Assembly: GCF_900169175.1 (NCBI RefSeq)
Contig: NZ_FXZM01000007.1
Span: 122,187 to 186,186, forward strand
Direction of reading: 5' to 3'
DNA length: 64,000 nt
Origin: Brevibacterium jeotgali
GTDB taxonomy: Bacteria > Actinomycetota > Actinomycetes > Actinomycetales > Brevibacteriaceae
This document shows positions 32,819-41,034 of this stretch, in pieces (within the stretch, counting starts at the first letter, position 1; every line of letters begins with the position of its first letter). Below the pieces are notes generated by a model that was not told where the DNA came from, made no database searches, and saw only the letters and a list, made by a program, of their open reading frames with translations. The translations under genes were made by a program, and so were the position numbers.

Positions 32819-32941
32819 TGGGCCAAGTCTAGCGATGACCCGCTGGGCGTGGGCTGAGGCTCGGCCGACCGCCAGCAGGAGGCTCGCTGACGTTCACCTT
32901 CCCGACACCCTCACGGCATGCGAACGATCTACCGTTCGGTT

Positions 32942-33622
32942 ATGGCTCACGAGGGCACCCTTGTGCCGATCGCGGAGGGCCGTGCGACCCCCCTCGGCCG
33001 CACGGCCCTCTGGTGGTGCCTGGGACTGGGCGTCGGCATGGTGGGCGGCGAGCTGGTGAACCTCGCGCGTCTCGGGACCGTGGGCCTGCCGGATGCGGCA
33101 CACGCCTCTCCCCTCGTCGCCGCCACCCTGACGCTGTGGCCGTGGGGACTCGCGGTGGCCGCCGGTGCGCTGCTGATGGCGGGGATGCGACCCGCCTCGC
33201 GCATCGGGATCGACAGGCGGACCGCGGCACTCATCCGCCGCACCGGTGCTCCGGCGATCGCTAAGGTGATGAGGGCCTCGGAACCCACGCCTGGCCCTCG
33301 GGCAGGGCTCGACGCCACTCTGCTCATCCGCACACCCACCGGATACATGTTCTCGACGGACGTCCACTGGACGCTCGACCCGGTCGACGCGGGAAGCGTC
33401 CGGAAGAGGAGTGTCCTGCCCGTGCGGCTCGACCAGTCGGCGCCGCGGCGCGCCGTCCTCGACACACAGGCGGACTCCCGGGCGTTCGCACCGGGCATCG
33501 ACCTCGACACCGCATTCTCCGCTCGCCGCAGGCTGCGCCAGATGGCGGATCGCACACGGTGGTCATCTCGCATCGCGGTGCTGGTGAGCGGTGCGGCCGG
33601 CCTGCTCCTCGTCGCCGTCTGA
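32942..33622 (+). CDS. Membrane protein of unknown function
   Basis: This protein of about 226 residues has two TM helices near the N-terminus (ALWWCLGLGVGMVGGELVNLA and ATLTLWPWGLAVAAGALLMAGM). A soluble middle of about 110 residues (TLLIRTPTGYMFSTDVHWTLDP, VLPVRLDQ) follows, with one TM helix at the end (WSSRIAVLVSGAAGLLLVAV). No family was recognised. An ATG at 32918 is a possible longer start; neither has a clear ribosome binding site, and GAACG-N6-CGTTC (32921-32936) lies just before the second. Its stop codon lies inside the first 32-bp repeat. Confidence 0.55.
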   Translation: MAHEGTLVPIAEGRATPLGRTALWWCLGLGVGMVGGELVNLARLGTVGLPDAAHASPLVAATLTLWPWGLAVAAGALLMAGMRPASRIGIDRRTAALIRRTGAPAIAKVMRASEPTPGPRAGLDATLLIRTPTGYMFSTDVHWTLDPVDAGSVRKRSVLPVRLDQSAPRRAVLDTQADSRAFAPGIDLDTAFSARRRLRQMADRTRWSSRIAVLVSGAAGLLLVAV

Positions 33623-33778
33623 GCAACCTCGCGCGCGGCTGCTCCCCCGTCTGAGCAACCTCGCGTGCGGCTGTTCTCCCGCCTGAGCAGCCTCACGCGC
33701 GGCTGTTCTCCCGCCTGAGCAGCCTCACGCGCGGCTGTTCTCCCGCCTGAGCAGCCTCACGCGCGGCCGTTCTCCTCG
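33619..33778. repeat. Five 32-bp tandem repeats, each a hairpin
   Basis: Five head-to-tail 32-bp units start CTGAGCARCCTCRCGCGCGGC at 33619, 33651, 33683, 33715 and 33747. Units 3 and 4 are identical. In each, GAGCARCC pairs with GGCTGYTC over an 8-base loop. The block covers the stop codons of both converging genes (33620-33622 plus strand, 33757-33759 minus strand), so it probably acts as a bidirectional terminator array. Confidence 0.85.
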
Positions 33779-34509
33779 GGCTCGTCGGGACCCGCCGTCC
33801 GCGAGCGCCGCGGGGCGAAGACACCGCGATCGCGCTCCGGAGGACGACGGAACACGGACAGGGTCCGGGGAAGGACGCCGCGCACACTGGAGTACGACCA
33901 CCCGCGCATGGGGGTCGGGACTCGCCACTCGAAGTACCAGGCGAGCATCCGGACCACGAAGACCGGCACCGCGATGACGAGCGCGGCCCACGGCTCGAAC
34001 CACCCCACGGCCCAGAGCAGCGCTGTGAGACCGGCGCCGACGATCGCGGGGATGATGTAGAGATCCGACCCGTTGAAGACCGCCGGGATCTCGTTGGCGA
34101 GCACATCACGGATCATCCCGCCTCCCACGGCGGTGAGCACGCCCAGGAGGATGGCCGAGGCGAGCGGCAGCCCCGCACCCATCGCGATAGCGGTGCCGGT
34201 CGTGGCGAAGACGCCCAGGCCCAGGGCGTCGAAGGCGACGATGGGGACGCGGGCGTGGAGCGCGCGCTGGCCCAGCAGATAGACGGTGAGCGCGGTGACG
34301 ACGGGCGGCAGGAGGTAGATCGGCTCCTGGAGGGAACTCGGGACGCGCCCCAGGATGACGTCCCGCATGATGCCGCCGCCCAGTCCCGCGCACAGGCCGA
34401 GCACCAGACTGCCCATGATGTCGATGTTCTTCCGGGCAGCGAGCAGGTTGCCCGACACGGCGAACGCGAGCACGCCCAGCAGGTCGAGGGAGAACATGAG
34501 CGGTTCCAC
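33757..34509 (-). CDS. TRIC-family cation channel (UPF0126 protein)
   Basis: This 250-residue protein has two glycine-rich UPF0126 modules, LGLCAGLGGGIMRDVILG and LGVLTAVGGGMIRDVLAN, and about seven TM helices. This is the pattern of prokaryotic TRIC channels, which form trimeric K+-permeable pores. Some relatives have been linked to glycine uptake. The C-terminus has a basic and acidic tail (RRPPERDRGVF and DEPEENGRA) that ends in the tandem repeat block. It is a single gene on the minus strand. Confidence 0.85.
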   Translation of the reverse strand: MEPLMFSLDLLGVLAFAVSGNLLAARKNIDIMGSLVLGLCAGLGGGIMRDVILGRVPSSLQEPIYLLPPVVTALTVYLLGQRALHARVPIVAFDALGLGVFATTGTAIAMGAGLPLASAILLGVLTAVGGGMIRDVLANEIPAVFNGSDLYIIPAIVGAGLTALLWAVGWFEPWAALVIAVPVFVVRMLAWYFEWRVPTPMRGWSYSSVRGVLPRTLSVFRRPPERDRGVFAPRRSRTAGPDEPEENGRA

Positions 34510-34718
34510 GCCCCCAGACTAGCCGCGGACCCGCACAGTGCCAGCAAGGCGGCGCCGCATACCAATGCCGCATACCAATGCAGAGGCGGCGAATCAGCAC
34601 AATGGAGGGCAGTTCATACCATTCGGAATGCGACATCCGGGCGACTCCGGTCGTACGGTTGGCCTCGTACCGGGGTGAGAGCCCCGGCGACCTTGCAGCC
34701 TTCCTCGAAGGGATCACC

Positions 34719-35948
34719 GTGTTCTCGCAGTCCTCCAAACTCTCCAACGTCCTCTACGACATCAGGGGACCGGTCCTCGAAGAGGCCGACCGCATGGAGG
34801 CGGCGGGGAACCGCATCCTGAAGCTCAACATCGGCAATCCCGCGCCGTTCGGGTTCGAAGCGCCCGACGCGATCCTCGTCGACATGATCAAGCACCTGCC
34901 GGAGGCGCAGGGGTACAGCGATTCCCGCGGCATCCTGTCGGCACGGCGTGCGGTCGTCCAGTACTACGAGACGAAGGGGATCCGCTCGCTCGACGCGGAT
35001 GACGTCTACCTGGGCAACGGCGTGAGCGAGCTGATCACGCTCGCCATGCAGGCGCTGTGCGATCCCGGCGACGAGATCCTCGTGCCGATGCCGGACTACC
35101 CGCTGTGGACGGCCTCGGTCGCGCTGTCCGGCGGCACTCCGGTCCACTACCGGTGCGCGGAGGACGAGGGCTGGATGCCCGATCTCGAGGACATCGCCGC
35201 GAAGATCACCCCGCGCACGCGCGGGATCGTCGTCATCAACCCGAACAATCCCACAGGCGCCGTCTACTCGAGGGAGACGCTCGAGGGACTCGTGAAGCTC
35301 GCGCGGGAGCACGACCTCCTCATGTTCGCGGATGAGATCTACGAGAAGATCACCTACGGCGACGCGGAGATGATCAATCTCGCGACGATCACCGGCGATG
35401 ACGTCCTGTGCCTCACCTTCTCCGGCCTGTCGAAGGCCTACCGGATCGCCGGGTACCGGTCGGGGTGGCTCGCGATCACCGGGCCGCTCCATCGGGCGAG
35501 CAGCTACATCGAGGGGATCCGCCTGCTCGCGAACATGCGGATGTGCTCGAACGTCCCGTCCCAGCATGCGATCCAGGCGGCGCTGGGCGGGCACCAGACG
35601 ATCGAGGACCTCGTCCTGCCCACCGGCAGGCTGGGCGCGCAGATGGACCTCTCAGCACGCAAGCTCAACGAGATCGACGGGGTGAGCGCCCAGCCCGCGG
35701 ACGGTGCGCTCTACCTCTTCGCGAAGCTCGATGTGGAGAGGTTCGGGATCGTCGACGACCAGCGCTTCGCGCTCGATCTGCTGAGGGAGCAGAAGATCCT
35801 CGTGTCACACGGCCGCGCGTTCAACTGGGACAAGCCGGACCACTTCCGGCTGGTGACGCTGCCGAGCGTCGAGGTGCTCGACGAGGCACTGGACCGCCTG
35901 GGCGACTTCCTGAGCGGCTATGAGCAGCGGGTGGACCTCGCCGCCTGA
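34719..35948 (+). CDS. alaA: Pyridoxal-phosphate aminotransferase, AlaA-type
   Basis: This 409-residue class I aminotransferase resembles glutamate-pyruvate transaminase AlaA. It begins with the AlaA pattern SSKLSNVLYDIRGPVLEEA and has LKLNIGNPAPFGFEAPD, VINPNNPTGAVYS, MFADEIYEKITYG and the PLP lysine in TFSGLSKAYRIAGYRSGW. The GTG at 34719 is chosen because the family's N-terminus starts there and GAAGGG lies 7-12 bp upstream; the longer open frame adds about 47 unrelated residues. It makes alanine from pyruvate and glutamate. It ends before a long hairpin. Confidence 0.9.
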   Translation: MFSQSSKLSNVLYDIRGPVLEEADRMEAAGNRILKLNIGNPAPFGFEAPDAILVDMIKHLPEAQGYSDSRGILSARRAVVQYYETKGIRSLDADDVYLGNGVSELITLAMQALCDPGDEILVPMPDYPLWTASVALSGGTPVHYRCAEDEGWMPDLEDIAAKITPRTRGIVVINPNNPTGAVYSRETLEGLVKLAREHDLLMFADEIYEKITYGDAEMINLATITGDDVLCLTFSGLSKAYRIAGYRSGWLAITGPLHRASSYIEGIRLLANMRMCSNVPSQHAIQAALGGHQTIEDLVLPTGRLGAQMDLSARKLNEIDGVSAQPADGALYLFAKLDVERFGIVDDQRFALDLLREQKILVSHGRAFNWDKPDHFRLVTLPSVEVLDEALDRLGDFLSGYEQRVDLAA

Positions 35949-35954
35949 CTCATA

Positions 35955-36016
35955 CCTACCGACTTTCATCAGACCGCACAGGTTCTTTCCTCTGTGGTCT
36001 GATGAAAGTCGGTAGG
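35955..36016. terminator. 21-bp perfect inverted repeat after alaA
   Basis: CCTACCGACTTTCATCAGACC occupies 35955-35975, and its exact complement lies at 35996-36016 around a 20-base loop with a further CACAG/CTGTG pairing. It lies 7 bp after the alaA stop and before the XRE gene stop, so a bidirectional terminator is likely. It is less GC-rich than its surroundings. Confidence 0.75.
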
Positions 36017-36021
36017 TCGGG

Positions 36022-36053
36022 GCACCTCGACCCAGCCGCACCTCGACCCAGCC
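36022..36053. repeat. 16-bp tandem duplication
   Basis: GCACCTCGACCCAGCC is present twice in tandem (36022-36037, 36038-36053), with the first six bases of a third copy following. It lies just 3' of the XRE-cupin gene. Confidence 0.6.
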
Positions 36054-36071
36054 GCACCTGTTCCGGCGCCT

Positions 36072-37121
36072 TCACTGCTTGGGCCTCGCCCGCACGCGAA
36101 TGCGCTGGCCCTCGCGGCCGTGGACATTGAGGACCTCGACGGGCCGATCCTCCGCCGGACCCAGCCAGTGGGGCACTCGGGTGTCGAACTCCCCGGCCTC
36201 GCCGGGTCGCAGCACGAGATCGTGAGCACCGACCACCAGCCGCAGCGACCCCTCCAGAACGAGCAGCCACACATACCCGCGGTGGGTGCGCATCGCCTCC
36301 GGTTCGAATGAACGCGCGCCCCCGGGCGCACTGCGGCTCCCGCCGAGGCCCTGGCCGGCCCCGCCGACCCTGTGACCGCCCGCTCCCCGTCCGCCCGCAC
36401 TGGATCCACCAGCACCAGACCCACCAGCACCAGGCCCGCCAGCACTGGCCGCGAAGCCCTCGCCGGCGAGCCCGGGACCAGTACCGGCCTCGCCCTGACC
36501 GCGCCCCTCTGCGCTGTGGCCGGCACCCGCTTCGCCCTGACCGCGCCCCTCTGCGCTGTGGCCGGCACCCGCTTCGCCCTGACCGCGCCCCTCTGCGCTG
36601 TGGCCGGCACCCGCCTCACCGCGGCTGTGCCCCTCTTCCCCGTGGCTGTGCCCTGCCTCGTCGGAGCCGTGCACGTGGACTGCGGGCTCTGCGATCCCCG
36701 TCCGCGGAGGCCGGATGATCGCGTGCTCGACCCACAGCCCGCCTGCCGCTGGGGCGATGGGCATGACGGTCCGCCCGGACTCCTCGTACGTGTCGTACCG
36801 CAGCCGCGGGTCCCACGAGAAGCGCGTCCCCACGAGCTCATCGAGGCTCACGTGGTGGGCCCGGGCGAGCGCGACCAGGTGTTCGAGACCCGGCACCCGC
36901 GCACCCGTCTCCAGCCTGGACAGAGTGCTCACGGAGATGCCGGTCCGCTCGCTCAGCGCGGTGAGCGACAGTCCGCGACTCGTCCGACGCTCCCGCAGCC
37001 GCGGCCCCACGGACTCGACGACCTCCGCCACCTCGTCCTCCGGGGACTGCGGCGATTCCGGGGACTCCGGCGATTCCGAGTCCTCCGAGGACTCCGGGGA
37101 CTCCGGGTCGACCGCATCCAT
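36072..37121 (-). CDS. XRE-family regulator with cupin domain and internal repeats
   Basis: This 349-residue regulator has an acidic Ser/Pro/Glu N-terminus (1-30) and an HTH domain at 39-97 (LSLTALSERTGISVSTLSRLETG). A C-terminal cupin (from about 100) probably senses a small ligand. The cupin is split by an insertion at about 152-275 that is His/Gly/Glu-rich and includes three copies of a 14-residue repeat, GEAGAGHSAEGRGQ (168-209). The start at 37121 follows GGAGGGAGGGG; earlier ATGs would read through that site. It is divergent from the flavoprotein gene, which it probably regulates. Confidence 0.85.
   Translation of the reverse strand: MDAVDPESPESSEDSESPESPESPQSPEDEVAEVVESVGPRLRERRTSRGLSLTALSERTGISVSTLSRLETGARVPGLEHLVALARAHHVSLDELVGTRFSWDPRLRYDTYEESGRTVMPIAPAAGGLWVEHAIIRPPRTGIAEPAVHVHGSDEAGHSHGEEGHSRGEAGAGHSAEGRGQGEAGAGHSAEGRGQGEAGAGHSAEGRGQGEAGTGPGLAGEGFAASAGGPGAGGSGAGGSSAGGRGAGGHRVGGAGQGLGGSRSAPGGARSFEPEAMRTHRGYVWLLVLEGSLRLVVGAHDLVLRPGEAGEFDTRVPHWLGPAEDRPVEVLNVHGREGQRIRVRARPKQ
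36495..36620. repeat. Three 42-bp in-frame repeats within the XRE-cupin gene
   Basis: Three near-identical 42-bp units encode GEAGAGHSAEGRGQ three times. Because the period is a multiple of three, unit loss or gain would keep the frame. Confidence 0.85.
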
Positions 37122-37246
37122 CCGCGTCCCCTCCCTCCGCTCCGTCATCGACGCGGCTGACGAACTTGCCGGTTCGGCAACGATTATCGCCGCTCGGGCC
37201 CGTGCGAGTCCAGAGTGCAGGCATCCCCACATGAATGGAGAGCATC

Positions 37247-38308
37247 ATGACTCAGCCCCTGCACACTCCCACCTATGACGTCGTCGTGATCGGCGGCGGC
37301 GTCGCGGGCCTCAGCGCCGCGCTCACGCTCGGCAGAGCACTGCGCAGCGTCCTCGTCGTCGACGCGGGGTCGCCCCGCAACGCACCGGCCGCAGGCGCGC
37401 ACAACCTGCTCGGCAACGAGGGCATCGATCCCCTGGAGCTGATCGAGAAGGGTCGCGCGGAGGCCCGTTCATACGGCGCGCAGATCGTCGCGGGCACCGT
37501 GACGGACGTGCGCGGGACCGCAGCGGACGGCTTCACCGTCACCCTCACAGCAGGACGCACGGATGCCGAACCGTTTGGGAGCACCTCCTCCACCGAAGCC
37601 CCCGCCGCCGAGGTCCCGGACGCCTCGACCGTCCACGCTCGCCGGATCGTGCTCGCGTCCGGTGCCGTCGACACCCTGCCGGACATCCCCGGCCTCGCGG
37701 AGCGATGGGGACACGACGTCATCCACTGCCCGTACTGCCACGGGCACGAGGTGCGCGGCGGGCGCATCGGCGTCCTGGCGACCGGTCCGATGTGGCTGCA
37801 CCAGGCGAAGCTCGTCCGACAGTGGTCGCACGACGTCACGGTGCTGCTGCACGAGCAGCCCGCCCCCAGCGCCGACGACCGCGCCGTGCTCGCGTCCCGC
37901 GGCGTGCGCATCGTCGACGGTGCGGTGCAGGAGGTCCTCAGCGACCGCACGGCCGACGCGGGCGAGGCCGATTCCCGCACCGAAGCTTCCCCCGACGGGC
38001 GGAACCTCACGGGGGTCGTCGTCGCCGGACTGGATGCACCAGTCCCGCTCGACGCGATCCTCGTGGGTACGCACATGCGGGTCGACTCAGCACTCGTCGA
38101 CGGACTCGGGCTCGTCGTCGAGGAGAACGTCATGGGTCAGTTCGTGCCCGTCGACATGGGCAGGGCGACGAACGTGCCCGGCGTCTTCGCCGCCGGCAAC
38201 GTCACGAGCGCCGGCGCGATGGTCGCGGCGTCGATGGGGGACGGCGTCCTGGCGGGAGGACGGGCGAACATGGACCTCGTGGAGGAGGACTTCGCCCGCG
38301 AGCGCTGA
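37247..38308 (+). CDS. Thioredoxin-reductase-like NAD(P)/FAD oxidoreductase
   Basis: This 353-residue flavoprotein has the FAD dinucleotide motif VVIGGGVAGLSAALTL (residues 11-26). A redox pair lies in HCPYCHGHEV, as in thioredoxin reductase and the dithiol oxidase family, and the C-terminal FAD motif is NVPGVFAAGNVTSAG. It lacks a clean GxGxxA NADPH motif in the middle (GVLATGPMWLH), so it may be a ferredoxin- or FAD-only relative or a dithiol oxidase of the HlmI/GliT type. The ATG at 37247 has GGAG 7 bp upstream. It is divergent from the XRE-cupin regulator. Confidence 0.82.
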   Translation: MTQPLHTPTYDVVVIGGGVAGLSAALTLGRALRSVLVVDAGSPRNAPAAGAHNLLGNEGIDPLELIEKGRAEARSYGAQIVAGTVTDVRGTAADGFTVTLTAGRTDAEPFGSTSSTEAPAAEVPDASTVHARRIVLASGAVDTLPDIPGLAERWGHDVIHCPYCHGHEVRGGRIGVLATGPMWLHQAKLVRQWSHDVTVLLHEQPAPSADDRAVLASRGVRIVDGAVQEVLSDRTADAGEADSRTEASPDGRNLTGVVVAGLDAPVPLDAILVGTHMRVDSALVDGLGLVVEENVMGQFVPVDMGRATNVPGVFAAGNVTSAGAMVAASMGDGVLAGGRANMDLVEEDFARER

Positions 38309-38365
38309 CATGAGCGCCCCACCGGAGTGTCGCCGCAGCAGTATCACTGCAGCGCTGCGGCGGCC

Positions 38366-38413
38366 GAGTGCAGACCGGCCCGTCCTCGGACCCGGGCGGG
38401 CCGGTCTGCACTC
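38366..38413. terminator. Bidirectional terminator, 17-bp perfect stem
   Basis: GAGTGCAGACCGGCCCG (38366-38382) pairs perfectly with 38397-38413 over a 14-base loop, between the converging flavoprotein and lactonase genes. Its right arm overlaps the last bases of the lactonase gene. Confidence 0.75.
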
Positions 38414-39245
38414 AGTCGGCGAGGGGCGGGTGGGCCGGTGCGGCTGCCAGGAGGAAGCCGTGCAGCAGCTCGGCCGTGACCTCGGGCGCCTCCGCCGGGA
38501 CGAGGTGGGCGGCGTCGGAGACGACCTCGAACCGCCCGTTCGGCACACCGTCGGCGATCACCCGGAGGCTCTCCGGTGGAGTCGGCTGGTCATGCTCGCC
38601 GGCGACCGCGAGGATCGGGACGCGCACGTCCTGCAGACGATCGCGCACGTCGAACGCCGCGAGCGCCCGGCACACCGCTGCATACGAGAACCGATCAGTC
38701 CCCCGGAGGGAATGCAGCAGCTCCGTCGACACGGCGGGCTGCGCCTCGACGAAGCCCGGCGCGAACCAGCGCTGCACGGACCCCTCGACCATGCTGGGCG
38801 TCCCCGCCTCCTCCACGAAGGCGGCGCGCTCCTCCCACGCCTCAGCCGTCCCGATCTTCGCGCCGGAGCAGAACACACCCGCCGCCTCCACCGCCTCCGG
38901 GTACGACAGGGCCAGCTGCAGAGCGATCGCGCCGCCCACGGAATCTCCTGCGACTGCGAAGGAACCCGCTCCGGGCAGTGCGGCGCGCACGGCTCCGAGC
39001 ACCTGCTCCGCAAGCTCCTGGATCGTCACGGCGATACCGGCGCGCGCCGCCAGAGGAGTCGAGCGTCCGTGCCCCGGCAGGTCCACCCCCACCACGGTCC
39101 AGCCCTCTGGCAGCTGGGCCGCCGCGTCCTGCCACAGCGGCTGCACGCCGGTTCCCAAGGACGCCAGGACCACGAGGACGCGGTCGCCGTCGGCTGCTGC
39201 GTCGGCACCTCCTGTCGGCAGGAGAGTGGCGGTGAGAGTCGTCAT
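38412..39245 (-). CDS. pcaD: 3-oxoadipate enol-lactonase-type alpha/beta hydrolase
   Basis: This 277-residue hydrolase has the nucleophile elbow GDSVGG (Ser in AVAGDSVGGAIAL), a candidate acid in VAGEHDQPTP and the base in VVSDAAHLVPAEAPE. VDLPGHGRS and the overall pattern match PcaD/CatD, which opens 3-oxoadipate enol-lactone to 3-oxoadipate. Nearby catB and catC, which supply that lactone, support the call. GAAAGGA precedes the ATG. It is downstream of an aromatic-acid transporter gene on the same strand, with a 204-bp gap in which no gene is seen. Confidence 0.8.
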   Translation of the reverse strand: MTTLTATLLPTGGADAAADGDRVLVVLASLGTGVQPLWQDAAAQLPEGWTVVGVDLPGHGRSTPLAARAGIAVTIQELAEQVLGAVRAALPGAGSFAVAGDSVGGAIALQLALSYPEAVEAAGVFCSGAKIGTAEAWEERAAFVEEAGTPSMVEGSVQRWFAPGFVEAQPAVSTELLHSLRGTDRFSYAAVCRALAAFDVRDRLQDVRVPILAVAGEHDQPTPPESLRVIADGVPNGRFEVVSDAAHLVPAEAPEVTAELLHGFLLAAAPAHPPLAD

Positions 39246-39449
39246 GGTCCGATCCTTTCGAAGAGTCCTCCCCTGTGCGGGAGAAGTCGAGCGCGGGCCG
39301 TCGCGTCACGGCGACGATCGCGTGCGGTCATGCCCCCAAGCCTGCCTCAGAAATCATCGTTCCGCGGGAGGCCGAGGAACACGGTCTCGTCGTCGCCTCC
39401 TCCGCCGGCAGGCGGATGCGCGCGACGTGGCGGTCGAGCAGGCACCACG

Positions 39450-40700
39450 TCACACCTCCGACTGCTCGAGGGCGTGCAGCTCCTTCGACGTCGACGCTCG
39501 CGGCCTGGGGATCGACAGCACCGCGAGGAACCCGATGAGGGCGGCAGCCGCGAACATGTAGAAGCCGCCCGGATAGGCGATGCTCATCGTGACGAGGACG
39601 CCCGTGGCCAGGGGCCCGAGGATCGCACCCATCCGGCCGACTCCGGACGCGAAGCCCATCCCCGTCGCGACCAGCGTCTTCGGGTACAGGTACCCGACGA
39701 ACGCGTACACGAGCACCTGCGCGGAGAACACGAACCCGCCCGTGATGAGGATGATCCCGTTGAGCACGACCTGATCCGCGATGCGGATGCTGAGCGCTGC
39801 CAGCAGGACCGCTGCCACGCCGAACCACACGAGGATCGTCCCCTTGATCCCGCTGGCGTCGGCCACACGACCGCCCACCAGCAGTCCGATGATGCCGCCC
39901 GCGTTCAGCACGAACAGCATGACGAGCGAACTGGACACGTTGTACCCGGCGAGCTCCATGATCTTCGGCAGCCAGGTGTTGAGGCCGTACACGAGCATGA
40001 GCCCCATGAAGGTCGCGACCCACAGGCACACGGTGATGCGTGACCGCCCGTCCCGGAACAGGTCGCGGACGCTCAGTGAGGGGCCGGCCGGCGTGGGTTT
40101 CGCAGCCGCCGCCGCTCCCACGATCGCCGGGGGTGCGGTCTCGGGGAGCTTCAGCCACATCGGGATGAGGGAGAGCAGCCCCAGGCCGCCGCCCAGGTAG
40201 AAGAGCCAGTGCCAGTGCTCGTGGAAGACGAGGGCGGCGAGCGACGCCAGCACGGCGCCCGCGTGATAGCCGGTCATCGTCACAGTCGACGCGTTCGCCT
40301 TCCGGCCCTGAGGTGCGGATTCCTGCATCATCGTCACGGCGATCGGCATGCACGCGCCCAGCCCGAACCCGGCGATGAGCCGGACCGCCCCCATGAGCGC
40401 GACGTTCGGCATGAGCGGGAAGATGAATGTGAAGAGGGAGAACAGGGCCACGCAGCCCATGAGCGGCAGTCTGCGCCCCCGGCGGTCGGCGATCGGACCG
40501 ATGCAGACCGCACCGATCGCCACGCCCACCAGCGAGATCGTCGACACGAACGTCATATCCGCGACGGTGACTCCCACGTGACCGATCTCAGGGTTCGTGA
40601 GGATGGGAATGATGGCGCCCAGAGCGACGATGTCGAAGCCCTCGAACATGACCGTGAGCCAGCAGAGGACCACGATCCAGGTGCGGGACGGAGTGTGCAT
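39450..40700 (-). CDS. Aromatic acid:H+ symporter (MFS, AAHS family)
   Basis: This is a 12-TM transporter of 416 residues. The first helix carries FEGFDIVALGAIIP, in which the Asp is conserved in PcaK/BenK-type symporters. The MFS loop motif GPIADRRGRR follows TM2 and GGRVADASGIKG follows TM8. It probably imports benzoate, 4-hydroxybenzoate or a related acid for the neighbouring 3-oxoadipate pathway genes. The ATG at 40700 has AAGGGAG upstream; the longer open frame runs into the regulatory region. It is divergent from the flavoprotein at 41035. Confidence 0.85.
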   Translation of the reverse strand: MHTPSRTWIVVLCWLTVMFEGFDIVALGAIIPILTNPEIGHVGVTVADMTFVSTISLVGVAIGAVCIGPIADRRGRRLPLMGCVALFSLFTFIFPLMPNVALMGAVRLIAGFGLGACMPIAVTMMQESAPQGRKANASTVTMTGYHAGAVLASLAALVFHEHWHWLFYLGGGLGLLSLIPMWLKLPETAPPAIVGAAAAAKPTPAGPSLSVRDLFRDGRSRITVCLWVATFMGLMLVYGLNTWLPKIMELAGYNVSSSLVMLFVLNAGGIIGLLVGGRVADASGIKGTILVWFGVAAVLLAALSIRIADQVVLNGIILITGGFVFSAQVLVYAFVGYLYPKTLVATGMGFASGVGRMGAILGPLATGVLVTMSIAYPGGFYMFAAAALIGFLAVLSIPRPRASTSKELHALEQSEV

Positions 40701-40844
40701 GGCTCTCCCTTGAGTGTGGCGCAGGCCCGATGCCGCACCGTGAGACCGACCCCACAGAGTCTGCGGCACACATGCTGTGGGGTGCAATCGCGGCGCGGTC
40801 GATACCGCCGGCATCGCCGGACTGCACATCCACGCACCGATCTC

Positions 40845-40859
40845 ACTACAGATTGTAGT
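40845..40859. promoter_or_regulatory. 15-bp perfect palindrome, candidate operator
   Basis: ACTACA-GAT-TGTAGT (40845-40859) lies in the 334-bp gap between the divergent transporter and flavoprotein genes. Its form fits an IclR- or GntR-type site; no such gene is in the window. Confidence 0.5.
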
Positions 40860-40873
40860 CAGCATCGCCGCAG

Positions 40874-40898
40874 GTGAGATGCATCAGTCTCATCTCAC
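40874..40898. promoter_or_regulatory. 25-bp inverted repeat, candidate operator
   Basis: GTGAGATG (40874-40881) and CATCTCAC (40891-40898) form perfect 8-bp arms around 9 bases, 15 bp from the preceding palindrome and in the same divergent promoter region. Confidence 0.5.
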
Positions 40899-41034
40899 AT
40901 CCACATCGCGAGACCCCGCGACTCAGCACGTTAGGCAACCCTTGTTCCGCGTGCTCGCGCGCCCGTACCGTCGAGTGCAGTGAGCCGCACATCATCCGGC
41001 GGCTCCGCAGACGACCCCCTCAGGGAGGGCTCCC

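Noticed and set aside
33619..33778. CRISPR array
   Set aside because: The 32-bp units are directly adjacent with no unique spacers, and no cas genes are present.
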